Positions 1 to 8,200 of a stretch of DNA of 40,971 bases are shown here, piece after piece. The stretch is taken from the NCBI GenBank assembly GCA_013821665.1, contig JACDGI010000005.1:1-40971 (forward strand), written 5' to 3'. Under the pieces are notes generated by a model that had not been told where the DNA came from, did not search any database, and saw only the letters and a list, made by a program, of their open reading frames with translations. Origin of the DNA: Anaerolineae bacterium (GTDB lineage: Bacteria; Chloroflexota; Anaerolineae; Aggregatilineales; Phototrophicaceae). The stretch's first letter is position 1; every line of letters begins with the position of its first letter. The position numbers and the translations under genes were made by a program.

Positions 1-43
1 GATCTAGAAGATTCATACATACCTCAATTAGCCTGATTAGAAG

Positions 44-68
44 CCCCGTTGACCACCAACGGGGTTTT
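44..68. terminator. Intrinsic terminator hairpin
   Basis: A perfect 8-bp stem (CCCCGTTG at 44-51, CAACGGGG at 57-64) with a 5-nt loop is followed by TTTT on the + strand. It probably ends a + strand gene lying before the window. It may also act on the minus-strand gene that stops at 75, although the T tract in that direction is poor (TTCT). Confidence 0.7.
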
Positions 69-74
69 CGATTC

Positions 75-506
75 TCATTGGAACATACTCAGGAAATTAT
101 CGGCGATGTCATCGGCTGAAACCGAAGATACACTTTGCTTGACGACCGGAGCTAAGCTCTTGGGTGGCGGATTCGCTGGAAGCTGATGCGACTGCCCTGC
201 CCCATTATTAGCAGATTGTTTTCTGAGAATATCCATAAACTGTTCAATAGCACCAGCAGTATCAGGTGCAAATTGTGCCTTATATTGAGGAAAAAAATCG
301 AATAATTCAGATAAATTGCCTTGCTCTAAAGCATAATAGAGTGCAACGGCTTTGCGAAGATTAGTAATCTCTTGTTTTCCATGTTTCCAGTAATTCAGTA
401 CATTCTCAACATGATTATCCATTGGATGCTCATCGCGGAATTGATACTTACGAGTATGTCTCGGAACTGGTTTACGCTTCGCTGTCGATTTTTTCTTAGC
501 TGCCAT
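75..506 (-). CDS. Hypothetical basic protein, 143 aa, divergent from a MerR-like gene
   Basis: I do not recognise the family. The frame is open further upstream, but the ATG at 506 is preceded by a good GGAGG site (reading cggaggacacaATG), so I prefer it to the upstream start at 578. The first 20 residues are Lys/Arg-rich (AAKKKSTAKRKPVPRHTRK), then a predicted helical middle with acidic and aromatic residues, and a low-complexity Ser/Pro/Gln C-terminus. No membrane segment or signal peptide is visible. It is transcribed divergently from the MerR-like gene at 645, with a TTGCAC-17-TATAAT promoter inside the shared spacer. The basic N-terminus could contact nucleic acid, but that is only inference. 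A plasmid- or phage-derived partner of the neighbouring regulator is possible. Confidence 0.7.
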   Translation of the reverse strand: MAAKKKSTAKRKPVPRHTRKYQFRDEHPMDNHVENVLNYWKHGKQEITNLRKAVALYYALEQGNLSELFDFFPQYKAQFAPDTAGAIEQFMDILRKQSANNGAGQSHQLPANPPPKSLAPVVKQSVSSVSADDIADNFLSMFQ

Positions 507-572
507 TGTGTCCTCCGAAAATGCTGTAACTCTAATGCGTGTCGCACTTAGGTGTGATTTGGTTGTTTTTAT

Positions 573-584
573 TGCCAATTGGCA
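573..584. promoter_or_regulatory. Palindromic operator candidate TGCCAATTGGCA
   Basis: A perfect 12-bp palindrome lies between two divergent genes. It overlaps the -35 hexamer (TTGGCA, 579-584) of a + strand promoter whose -10 is GATAAT (601-606, 16-bp spacer), and touches the -10 of the minus-strand promoter. Further half-sites (GCCAAAT at 621-627 and ATTGGC at 637-642) lie just before the MerR-like start. The arrangement suggests autoregulation by the MerR-like protein, which is inference. Confidence 0.5.
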
Positions 585-612
585 TTATAGTAGCTAGTGG
601 GATAATGTGCAA
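584..612 (-). promoter_or_regulatory. Sigma-70-type promoter of the 143-aa gene
   Basis: On the minus strand, TTGCAC (612-607) and TATAAT (589-584) are separated by exactly 17 bp. The -10 directly abuts the 12-bp palindrome at 573-584, so a protein bound there would block this promoter. Confidence 0.6.
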
Positions 613-644
613 TAAAATGCGCCAAATGTTTAAAGGATTGGCAA

Positions 645-1172
645 ATGCGCTCTGGAGAATTGGCAAAATTGTTGGGTGTAGCTGACCAAACACTGCTGAA
701 TTGGATGAAGACACCAGAAATAAATCATTTATTTAGCCGGGAAGCTAGAGGTACAGCCGGTTCTATTCAACGAATCTATAACGAAGAAGATGCCATTATT
801 CTCAATAGCATCCGAGAACTTCGATCAAATGGAAACAACAATTGGCAGGAAATTGCCAAATTGGTGTTAGAGGGTTTTCGCTTTCGAGAATTTCCGAAGA
901 ATGCTCTCATCACTGATACTAGAGTCATTCCTATCCCGATGGCGGAACAGGCTACTCAGCTCGCTCAAGTTCTACAAGAACGCGATTCTGCTCTTGAAAG
1001 AGCAAGTCTACTTGTTCATGAACTTGAACAAGAAAGAAATGAGCGCAGAAAAGATAACGAAAAAGCTCAATCGGAACTTCGTCGTTTAGAGCGTGAAATT
1101 GGCAAGCTAGAAGGGCGGATCGAGGAAATGCTAAAAACTAAGAATGACGAAGATGAACCAGAATCCTTTTAA
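645..1172 (+). CDS. MerR-like DNA-binding protein with C-terminal coiled coil
   Basis: This is a 175-aa protein. Residues 1-60 look like a MerR-type winged helix: the N-terminal GELAKLLGVADQTLLNWMK helix-turn-helix is followed by the 'R-x-Y-x-x-x-D' pattern (RIYNEEDAIIL) typical of MerR wings. Residues about 100-165 are a long charged heptad-like coiled coil (LEQERNERRKDNEKAQ region), probably for dimerisation. There are no C-terminal Cys or ligand-pocket signatures, so it is not a metal-sensing MerR. AAAGGA at 632-637 lies 7 nt before the ATG. It is divergent from the 143-aa gene and both share a palindromic spacer. It resembles the MerR/coiled-coil proteins often linked to plasmid or prophage maintenance; which one it is cannot be told from sequence alone. 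Confidence 0.75.
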   Translation: MRSGELAKLLGVADQTLLNWMKTPEINHLFSREARGTAGSIQRIYNEEDAIILNSIRELRSNGNNNWQEIAKLVLEGFRFREFPKNALITDTRVIPIPMAEQATQLAQVLQERDSALERASLLVHELEQERNERRKDNEKAQSELRRLEREIGKLEGRIEEMLKTKNDEDEPESF

Positions 1173-1302
1173 GACTATGACTCCTTTTATTGATTTTCCC
1201 AGAACGATTCTGGAAATTTTGTCTGTTCACAGTTTCAATATAGACTATTAAAAACGCTAGATCTCCGGTTGCCAGATTGAAATCGTGATTTGTAGCATAA
1301 TC

Positions 1303-1581
1303 CTAGTCTATGAATTCTTGAATTAGCTGCTTGCCATATTCTGTTAAAGTATGTTCGCCATGTTTCACTTGCCGAAAAACATTTCTAAACCTTTGATTTA
1401 CATTGGGCGCACCACCGGGTTGATCTAATCGCATCCCCTGAAAAGTCGGATTGTAGCTGGCGTTCCATTTTCCTTCTTCAATGCTAAGATGTTTCCTAAT
1501 TTCGGCGCGAGTGAATACCTCTCTGCCTTCTTGCAGTACGAGTGCTGCAACCCCTTGCATGATATGTTCTGGAATAATCAT
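1303..1581 (-). CDS. Hypothetical protein, 92 aa
   Basis: A compact protein with no signal peptide or membrane segment. The start ATG at 1581 has a GAGG site about 8 nt upstream. The N-terminal half (EGREVFTRAEIRKHLSI) looks like a helix-turn-helix that begins a winged helix. The end (HGEHTLTEYGKQLIQEF) has the 'TxxG' wing/helix pattern of such domains. I recall similar short proteins with 'FxGMRxDxPGGAP' in environmental Chloroflexota and cyanobacteria, but no function is known to me. It lies upstream of and divergent from the mutasome cassette, and there is no evidence of functional linkage. Confidence 0.7.
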   Translation of the reverse strand: MIIPEHIMQGVAALVLQEGREVFTRAEIRKHLSIEEGKWNASYNPTFQGMRLDQPGGAPNVNQRFRNVFRQVKHGEHTLTEYGKQLIQEFID

Positions 1582-1773
1582 CTTCGCCTCTTAGTCAATT
1601 TATCGTCCAACACATTGTATCGTGCAATGGGCAACTACTATGCCAACTGGCTCAAAACTAACAGTCGGCGGCTATACGAGAGACTTCCGCCGGACATCAA
1701 AATTACAGAACAATAGTTTCATTTTTCGCCCCATCTTCTAACCAATTTCAAACCATTGTTCTATATCCAAAAT

Positions 1774-1787
1774 CGAACAGGCGTTTT
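1774..1787. promoter_or_regulatory. LexA/SOS-box candidate upstream of the mutasome cassette
   Basis: The 14-mer CGAACAGGCGTTTT matches the Gram-positive/actinobacterial LexA consensus CGAACRNRYGTTYG at 13 of 14 positions, failing only at the last base. It is 38 bp upstream of the ATG at 1825 that I prefer for imuA. Damage-induced control by LexA is known for imuA-imuB-dnaE2 cassettes elsewhere. Its use here is inferred. Confidence 0.65.
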
Positions 1788-1824
1788 ATGCTGTATAACA
1801 CTTCGTTTGATTTTTGTTATTTAC

Positions 1825-2574
1825 ATGATTGACGTTGGGTGCAATTTGGATCAACAAAGGAATGATCGGCTAGAAGCCATGATCGCTAGTATCCAGCAGC
1901 GTTGGGGAGCTGCTGCGTTACAGCCACTCAGTAGGCTTGCCGTTCGAACTGCATTACCCGGTTTATTGACAGGCTTCGAGATATTAGATGCTGTGTTGGG
2001 AACGCAGGGCATACCACGCGGTCAAACCACTGAAGTGGTTGGCAAAATGACATCCGGCGCGACCACTTTGGTTTATAACGTAGTTGCTGCTGCCCAGCAG
2101 CAAAAACAATATGGCATCTATGTCGATTTGGAAGCCACGTATAACCCGGTTTACGCAACGATGTGTGGTATCGACAACAAGCTGCTCTTTTTAGCGCGTC
2201 CAGATACCGAAATCGCTGCACTGGATATTGCCCGTGATCTCATTCAGCAGGGCAGTGTAGGCGTAATAGTGTTGGATTTGGGGGAAACCCAACCTAATCT
2301 TCGTGATATACGACGATTAGCGACGCAGCTATCCCGTTTCGGTTGTGCCATATTGTTATTAAAGCTGGCTGGCGATGGTGTGAATACGCAGACGATATTA
2401 GGAAATAGTTCGGCTGCACTTCGACTACTTGTTCAACGAGATGAATGGATACTCAAGCGTGATGACATTTCTAGCTACCGGACACTGAACAAAAGAGCGA
2501 GGAGGAAGGGGTTGGAAAGAGAGGGAAAACTCGCTAAGGTTGAAGTTACCAACAAACAACCAAGCGAGAAATAG
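1825..2574 (+). pseudogene. imuA: RecA-like mutasome protein ImuA, 3' end replaced by an IS insertion
   Basis: This is a RecA/ImuA-family ATPase-like protein, the first gene of an SOS mutasome. The frame is open from a TTG at 1756, but that would place the LexA-type box inside the gene, so I favour ATG 1825. RecA-like core: residues 40-60 (GLLTGFEILDAVLGT), a Walker-A-position loop GKMTSGATT at 73-81 in which the usual P-loop Lys is replaced by Ala, and a Walker-B-like strand VGVIVLDLGE at about 145-154. An IS enters codon 216. The sequence beyond it (to 2574, about 33 residues rich in Lys/Arg) is IS-derived. Joining 2470 to 3684 restores the native end (SGYRSSVIVGGRHYGSG... to TGA at 3782-3784), giving 248 aa with a 4-bp ATGA overlap with imuB. 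The truncated product lacks the final beta-strands, so function is doubtful. Confidence 0.85.
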
Positions 2575-3674
2575 CCATGACATCCATCGGCCTTCCTCAA
2601 CTGTATAGTAGCCTTCACAGCTTCATCATGCAAACCTTACCAGATAGCTGCGACACGCGCCTCGCCAATCTGTTGTTCATGATGCGGGGATTGTTCCTCG
2701 CACGGAGTGTACAACTGGATCATATTGCCCGGAAAATGCCTTCACGGGCCAAGAAGTTGAGCAGCGTTAAGCGCTTTCGACGCTTTTTGGATAATCCGTT
2801 GGTGCAAGTGCGAGCGTGGTATGACCCGTTTGCTCGTTTCACCTTATTGTCAGCCGCCAGTGGTGGCGCAGTTCATCTGATTATCGACAGTACCAAAATC
2901 GCCTTTGGCTTTCGCTTGGTGATGGTGAGTGTAGCCTATCGACGACGCAGTCTGCCCATCGCTTGGATGTGGGCGATTGGAACCCGAGGACACACCACCA
3001 CTTGTGTCCAAATAGCACTACTGAACTATGTTCGCAAATTGCTGCCCATCGGTGTACGAACCTCCTTAGTCGGTGATAGTGAATTCGGACGACCCCTCCT
3101 GATTGCCCAATTACAGGATTGGGGTTGGGATTATGCCCTACGTCAACCCGCTGACCACCTCCTATGGTGGCAGGGCAACGGTCAATGGCAACGCCTCGAC
3201 AGTCTCTTGGACGCTCCCGGTTGTCGCTGGCTCGGTTGGACATGGTTGACCCAAGTCCATGACCAACTGACCCATGTGGTCGTCTATTGGCGCAAAGGCG
3301 AGAAACAACCCTGGTTTCTGGCAACCAACCAACGCACCGTTCGGGCAGCAGTCCGCTTGTATCGCCGCCGCATGTGGATTGAACAAATGTTTGCTGATTT
3401 GAAGGGGCATGGCTTCGATTTGGAAAGCAGTCATTTGCGCTCCTTCCTGCGTCTAGGCCGTTTGACTCTAATTGTTTGCTTGTTATACCTCTGGCTTTTG
3501 GCGGTCGGTCGTCAGGTCGAAATCCGTCATCTGGTTGATTTAGTCGATCGCCATGACCGTCACGACTTAAGCATCTTTCGCTGGGGCTGGGACTTTGTTG
3601 AGCGCTGCTTAGCCCTCTCTGACCCCATCCCTCTTATCCAACCTTCAAACCTTTGTTTAGTGTCCGGTAGCTAG
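2471..3674 (+). mobile_element. IS4-like insertion sequence, 1204 bp, complete
   Basis: Terminal inverted repeats of 23 bp (2471-2493 and 3652-3674, beginning CTAGCTACCGGACACT) differ at one position. The element is flanked by a perfect 9-bp target duplication, ATGACATTT at 2462-2470 and 3675-3683. One transposase gene fills most of the element. Direct target repeats of 9 bp or more and a DDE transposase with a Y-R-E-K signature are features of the IS4 family. The element sits inside imuA, and the intact ends, perfect duplication and intact ORF suggest a recent insertion. Confidence 0.95.
2577..3674 (+). CDS. IS4-family DDE transposase
   Basis: A 365-aa transposase that cuts and joins the element ends. 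Catalytic candidates are D104 (in IIDSTKIAF), D167 (in LVGDSEFGR) and E269 within YRRRMWIEQMFADLKG, which reproduces the Y-(2)R-(3)E-(6)K signature. The start ATG lies 2 nt after the TAG that ends the truncated imuA frame, so translation may be coupled to read-through from the imuA promoter; no strong ribosome site is visible. The stop codon TAG is formed by the last three bases of the right inverted repeat. Length and layout are complete for the family, so it is probably active. Confidence 0.93.
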   Translation: MTSIGLPQLYSSLHSFIMQTLPDSCDTRLANLLFMMRGLFLARSVQLDHIARKMPSRAKKLSSVKRFRRFLDNPLVQVRAWYDPFARFTLLSAASGGAVHLIIDSTKIAFGFRLVMVSVAYRRRSLPIAWMWAIGTRGHTTTCVQIALLNYVRKLLPIGVRTSLVGDSEFGRPLLIAQLQDWGWDYALRQPADHLLWWQGNGQWQRLDSLLDAPGCRWLGWTWLTQVHDQLTHVVVYWRKGEKQPWFLATNQRTVRAAVRLYRRRMWIEQMFADLKGHGFDLESSHLRSFLRLGRLTLIVCLLYLWLLAVGRQVEIRHLVDLVDRHDRHDLSIFRWGWDFVERCLALSDPIPLIQPSNLCLVSGS

Positions 3675-3780
3675 ATGACATTTCAGGTTATCGGTCAAGT
3701 GTTATAGTCGGCGGTCGTCATTATGGATCAGGTAAGCGTGTAACTATTGATATTCATGTGGATTTGGATGGGAAGGTACT

Positions 3781-4971
3781 ATGATTGCCTGCCTCCGAAT
3801 ACCTTATTTTGCTGTCACTGTAGCACGTCCATCATACCCGGATTCCGCCTATAAACCGTTTATTCTGGCCCAATATAAAGGCAGACGTGGCACGGTCTAT
3901 GCTGCCTGTGAACTAGCAATACAAATGGGCGTAAAGTCGGGTATGTCTCTCAGCCGCGCCCGTGCGCTTTGCCCTGAAGCTGCATTCGAGATTGCTGCTC
4001 CCAGCCAGACACGTCACGCACTTGAAAGTCTGTTACAGACACTCAGCGATTACAGTCAGTGGATTCAAGCTAAACACAATTCAGCCCAAACAGCAATTAT
4101 TTATATTGACCTCGGCAAGATGCTGCCCAAGGAAGGGGAGTGTATCGCCCAACAGATCATCGAGCGCCTACTTGAGCAAGGGCTAAAGTCATCCATAGGC
4201 TTGGCAAGTGGAAAGTTTACGGCTTATGTTGCCGCTGCAAACGTGCCATCTGGTGAAACCAAATTGATTAAAAAAGGGGAGGAAGCGGCGTTTCTTGCAC
4301 CCATTTCGACGGCCTATTTACCCTTAGATACTGAAAATGCCCGCCGTCTTGAGTTGTTTGGTCTGCGTCATATCGGGCAAGTCCTCAATGTGCCGCGAGA
4401 TGCCGTAATTGAGCAATTTGGAAAGGTTGGCGGACAAATATATCGCCTAGCATTGGGAGAAGATAATCGCCATGTTACAAAATATGTTGCCCCAGTGCAT
4501 AAAACAGTATCACGTCAGTTTGATCCGCCCTTGGTAGACCGGCTGATTTTGGAATCTGTTTTAGCGACATTAGTGAACGAGATCAGTGAGCAGCTCCTAA
4601 GTGAAGGGCTGGCCTGTGAAAAGTTATTGTTAAGTTTGCATCTCGACAACCACACCGAACAAGAAAACGAACGGTTGCTGCATGAACCCCTTAGCAGCAA
4701 AGGGCATCTCTACCGGACAGTTCAACCGCTGTTAGATCGTTTTCGTATCTACCATCCCATTACAGAAATCGCACTCCGGGTCGATAAACTTGCTCCGATT
4801 CAGCCGCGCCAGCTTTCATTGTTTGACCAGCCGCAAACAGAAGACTTGGAGAATGTACTGATCCAAATGTCTGATCGCTATGATGATTGTTTTTATCGGG
4901 TGGAGATACATGGTCATCCATCGGGACTGCCTGAACTGCAATTCCATTTAGCATTGGTTGAGGCCGCATGA
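3781..4971 (+). CDS. imuB: ImuB-like Y-family polymerase homologue (mutasome adaptor)
   Basis: A 396-aa Y-family polymerase fold protein. The N-terminus (MIACLRIPYFAV) aligns with the catalytic strand of Y-family enzymes but lacks the metal-binding Asp. The second acidic motif appears as IIYIDLGKM, lacking the usual Asp-Glu pair, so it should be inactive as a polymerase, as in known ImuB proteins. An HhH-like region (ELFGLRHIGQVLNVPRDAV) follows around residues 195-215. Residues 344-348 (QLSLF) match the beta-clamp binding consensus QLxLF. It should bridge DnaE2, ImuA and the sliding clamp in translesion synthesis. GGGAAGG lies just before the ATG. It originally overlapped imuA by 4 bp and still overlaps the next gene by 4 bp. 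Confidence 0.92.
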   Translation: MIACLRIPYFAVTVARPSYPDSAYKPFILAQYKGRRGTVYAACELAIQMGVKSGMSLSRARALCPEAAFEIAAPSQTRHALESLLQTLSDYSQWIQAKHNSAQTAIIYIDLGKMLPKEGECIAQQIIERLLEQGLKSSIGLASGKFTAYVAAANVPSGETKLIKKGEEAAFLAPISTAYLPLDTENARRLELFGLRHIGQVLNVPRDAVIEQFGKVGGQIYRLALGEDNRHVTKYVAPVHKTVSRQFDPPLVDRLILESVLATLVNEISEQLLSEGLACEKLLLSLHLDNHTEQENERLLHEPLSSKGHLYRTVQPLLDRFRIYHPITEIALRVDKLAPIQPRQLSLFDQPQTEDLENVLIQMSDRYDDCFYRVEIHGHPSGLPELQFHLALVEAA

Positions 4972-5222
4972 CTCGTTTATTTGGGGAAAGTATCCCGATT
5001 GAGGTGGGACTGTTCAATGCCGCTGCTCCTCAAGAATTTACATGGAAAAAACGCAAGCATCAGGTGAAAAAGGTTGCTAACCATTGGCGAATTGATTATC
5101 TGTGGTGGCGCGATCCAATTTGGCGGGATTATTTCAGAGTTGAGACCACAAGTGGGCTAATGCTCACCATCTATCAGGATTTGATAACCGATTTGTGGTA
5201 TTTGCAAATTAGCTATGACTAA
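4968..5222 (+). CDS. Small DUF6504-like mutasome-cassette protein, 84 aa
   Basis: This short protein is encoded with an ATGA overlap after imuB and 2 bp before dnaE2, so it is surely co-translated with them. Its core (RIDYLWWRDPIWRDYFRVET) is rich in Trp/Tyr/Arg and is followed by a short beta-strand pattern (GLMLTIYQDLITDLWYLQ). From memory this is the DUF6504 pattern, which is found fused to the C-terminus of ImuB-type polymerases or as a separate neighbour. The exact role is not established; an accessory role in the mutasome is inferred from position. No signal peptide, membrane segment or catalytic motif is seen. Confidence 0.75.
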   Translation: MTRLFGESIPIEVGLFNAAAPQEFTWKKRKHQVKKVANHWRIDYLWWRDPIWRDYFRVETTSGLMLTIYQDLITDLWYLQISYD

Positions 5223-5224
5223 GC

Positions 5225-8200
5225 ATGATTGATTACATCGAACTCCACGCACGCTCCAATCGCAGTATTTTAAATGCCTCCTCTTCAGCAGAAGATTTGG
5301 TCAAACGTGCGGTCGAACTCCATATGACTTGTTTAGGATTGGTCAATGATAACGTCGTCTATGATGCACCCCATTTTGTTCGTATTGCTCAAAAAGCAGG
5401 TATCAAACCTATTCTTGGTGCGGAACTCACTCTGCATGATCACAGTTGTCTAACTCTGCTGGTCAAGAATGAGCAGGGTTGGCGTAACCTGTCTGCCATG
5501 ATTTCAGTCGCCCAACACAACGCTCCCAAGGGCGAATCGCTGCTTCCAGAAGGCGGTTTGGAAGGGCATACCGATGGATTAATCGCGTTATCTGGCGGCC
5601 AATTAGGACGTATCTCATCGGCGGTATTGCATGGAAATTATCAAGCGGCTGTTAGCGCAGCCAATGAGTTCATAAGGTTATTCGGTAAGGATCACTTTTG
5701 GTTTGAGTTACAGCATCATTTACACCCCAAAGATAACCAGCTTGTCGCCGATCTGGTTGATTTGGCTGGACAAATTGGGATAGGGGTCGTTGCAACCAAT
5801 AATGTCCACTACGCTGTGCGAGACCGTCACAAGTTGCACGATGTACTGCGCTGCATACACTACAAAACCACCCTTGATGAAGCCACCCAGCTTAATTCAA
5901 ATTCAGAGTATTATCTGAAGGCAGGGGAAGATTTAGCGCCTCTTTTTCGGGCATATCCTCATGCGTTAAGTAACACACGCTCCATCGCTGAACAATGCAA
6001 TTTTGAACTGCCCAATGGTCTTCAAGAGCTGCCTATATTCCCGACACCCGAGCAGATGAGTGCCGATGAATATTTACGACAACTTTGTGTCACTCAGGCG
6101 GCTCATCTTCAGTTACCGACCAACGCCTACGACCAAATCGACTACGAATTACGGGTTATTCGTGAAAGTGGGTTATCGAATTACTTTCTAATCGTCTGGG
6201 ATATTGTGCGTTTCGCTCGTGAGCAAGACATCATGTGTCAGGGGCGGGGTTCAGCGGCCAATTCGCTAGTTGCCTATCTTCTGGGCATATCGCCCGTAAA
6301 CCCGCTGGCTCACGATCTGGTGTTTGAACGTTTTTTATCCAGCGAACGGCAGGTTGTACCGGATATAGATATTGATTTTGATGGGGATCGACGCGAGGAG
6401 GTTATCCAATATGTTTATCAACGATATGGTCTGGATTATGCGGCAATGGCTTGCACCTTCGTTACTTTTCATGCAAAAAGTGCCATTCGAGATATTGGGA
6501 AGGCGTTGGGGCTACCCATCGACTTGCTGGGGCATATCACTTCAACTTTAGATACATACCATGCGGATATACTTCGGGAGTCGGCAAGCTTACAGGAAGC
6601 GATTGGCAATCGGATTGGAAGCCAAACGTGGCAGCACATACTCGATTTATGTGAACAAGTTGAAGGCGCTCTCCACTATTTAGGAATCCATAATGGGGGT
6701 ATGGTCATCACTGGCGCACTCATTAGTGATCGAGTTCCCACTGAACCTGCCAGAATGATAGATCGTTATGTCGTGCAGTGGGACAAAGATGGTTTAGCCG
6801 ATGTGGGCATGGTGAAAGTCGATATTCTGGGATTGATGACCCTTACTGCAATTACAGATGCTCTGAAAATCATTGAACAAAGGACAGGACATAGACCCGT
6901 TCTATCCACTCTGAATTTTGATGATCCGTTAGTCTACGACATGATTTGTGTAGGCGATACGGTTGGCATATTTCAAGTGGAGAGCCGCGCCCAAGCGCAA
7001 ATCTTGCCACGTCTGAAACCCCGTGATTTGGATACATTGAAGATCTGTATCAGCATTATTCGCCCCGGCCCAGTCGGGGGAGGCATGGCGAAAGAGTATG
7101 TGTTCCGCAGCGAAGGTGTCAAACCTGTCATTTACTTTCATCCCTTACTAGAAGGGCCGTTGAAAAAGACACTGGGAGTCCTTATTTTTCAAGAAGACTG
7201 CATCAGGATCGCGCATGATTTTGCTAGTTTTACACCCGGCCAAGGCGAATTGCTCCGTCGCGCTTTTGGTGCGAAAGATGCTCATAAAAAGATTGAGAGT
7301 TTGCACCAAGCCTTTATTGAAGGGGCTGTGGCTAAAGGCGTTGACATTGAAACTGCTGAGACCGTTTTTGATATGTTGCGAGCTTTTGGTCATTACAGTT
7401 TTTCCGAGGCCCATGCCGCTTCATTTGCGACCTTGGTTTATTATGTGGCGTGGCTCAAACGCTATCACCCGCAAGCCTTTTACATTGCGTTACTGAATAA
7501 CCAGCCGATGGGCTTCTGGACACCAGCTATTCTGGTCGAGGATGCGCGGCAGCATAATATACCCATTTATGGGGTCGATATTAACAAAAGCGAGTATCGT
7601 TGCACGGTAAAATGGGAGGGCATACAACTCGGTTTTAATTATGTTCAGCAGCTTGGTGAAGCGGATGCCGACCAGATTATCCAAGCCCGTGAACAGCAGC
7701 CATTTGTCAATTTAGAGGACTACTATAGGCGTGTCCAACTCTCACGTCAGGTGAATGAAAATCTAATCGCGGCAGGTGCAATGGATGCTTGGGATCAATC
7801 CCGCCGCGACTTGCTGTGGGCGTTAGGGCTGCTAGATAAACCGGATAAACTTGCACTACGCAGACAAACAAAACCAACTGGTTTACCTCAACTTACAACG
7901 GCTGAAAAAGCGCAAATGGAATATCGCGTAACACATGTATCTACTGGCCCCCATCCGATGGCTTTTTACCGAACGCTGCTGAACAAACACGGTACATTGA
8001 CTAGTCAGCGACTGAATCGGTATCCAGAAGGCAGACGTGTTTGGGTAGCTGGGCAGATTGTTGTTCATCAATCACCACCCACAGCTAAAGGTTTTCATTT
8101 CATTACTTTGCGCGATGAGCGTGGATTTATCAATTTGATTTTGAAGCCCAAAGTCTATGCTCAGTTCCGGCATATTATTCAAGGTACATCCCTACTGCTG

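Noticed and set aside
1489-1716. 75-aa + strand ORF
   Set aside because: Overlaps the better 92-aa minus-strand gene, no ribosome site and no family pattern.
2881-3434. Minus-strand ORFs inside the transposase gene
   Set aside because: Shadow frames of an intact DDE transposase gene; Arg/Pro-rich nonsense without motifs.
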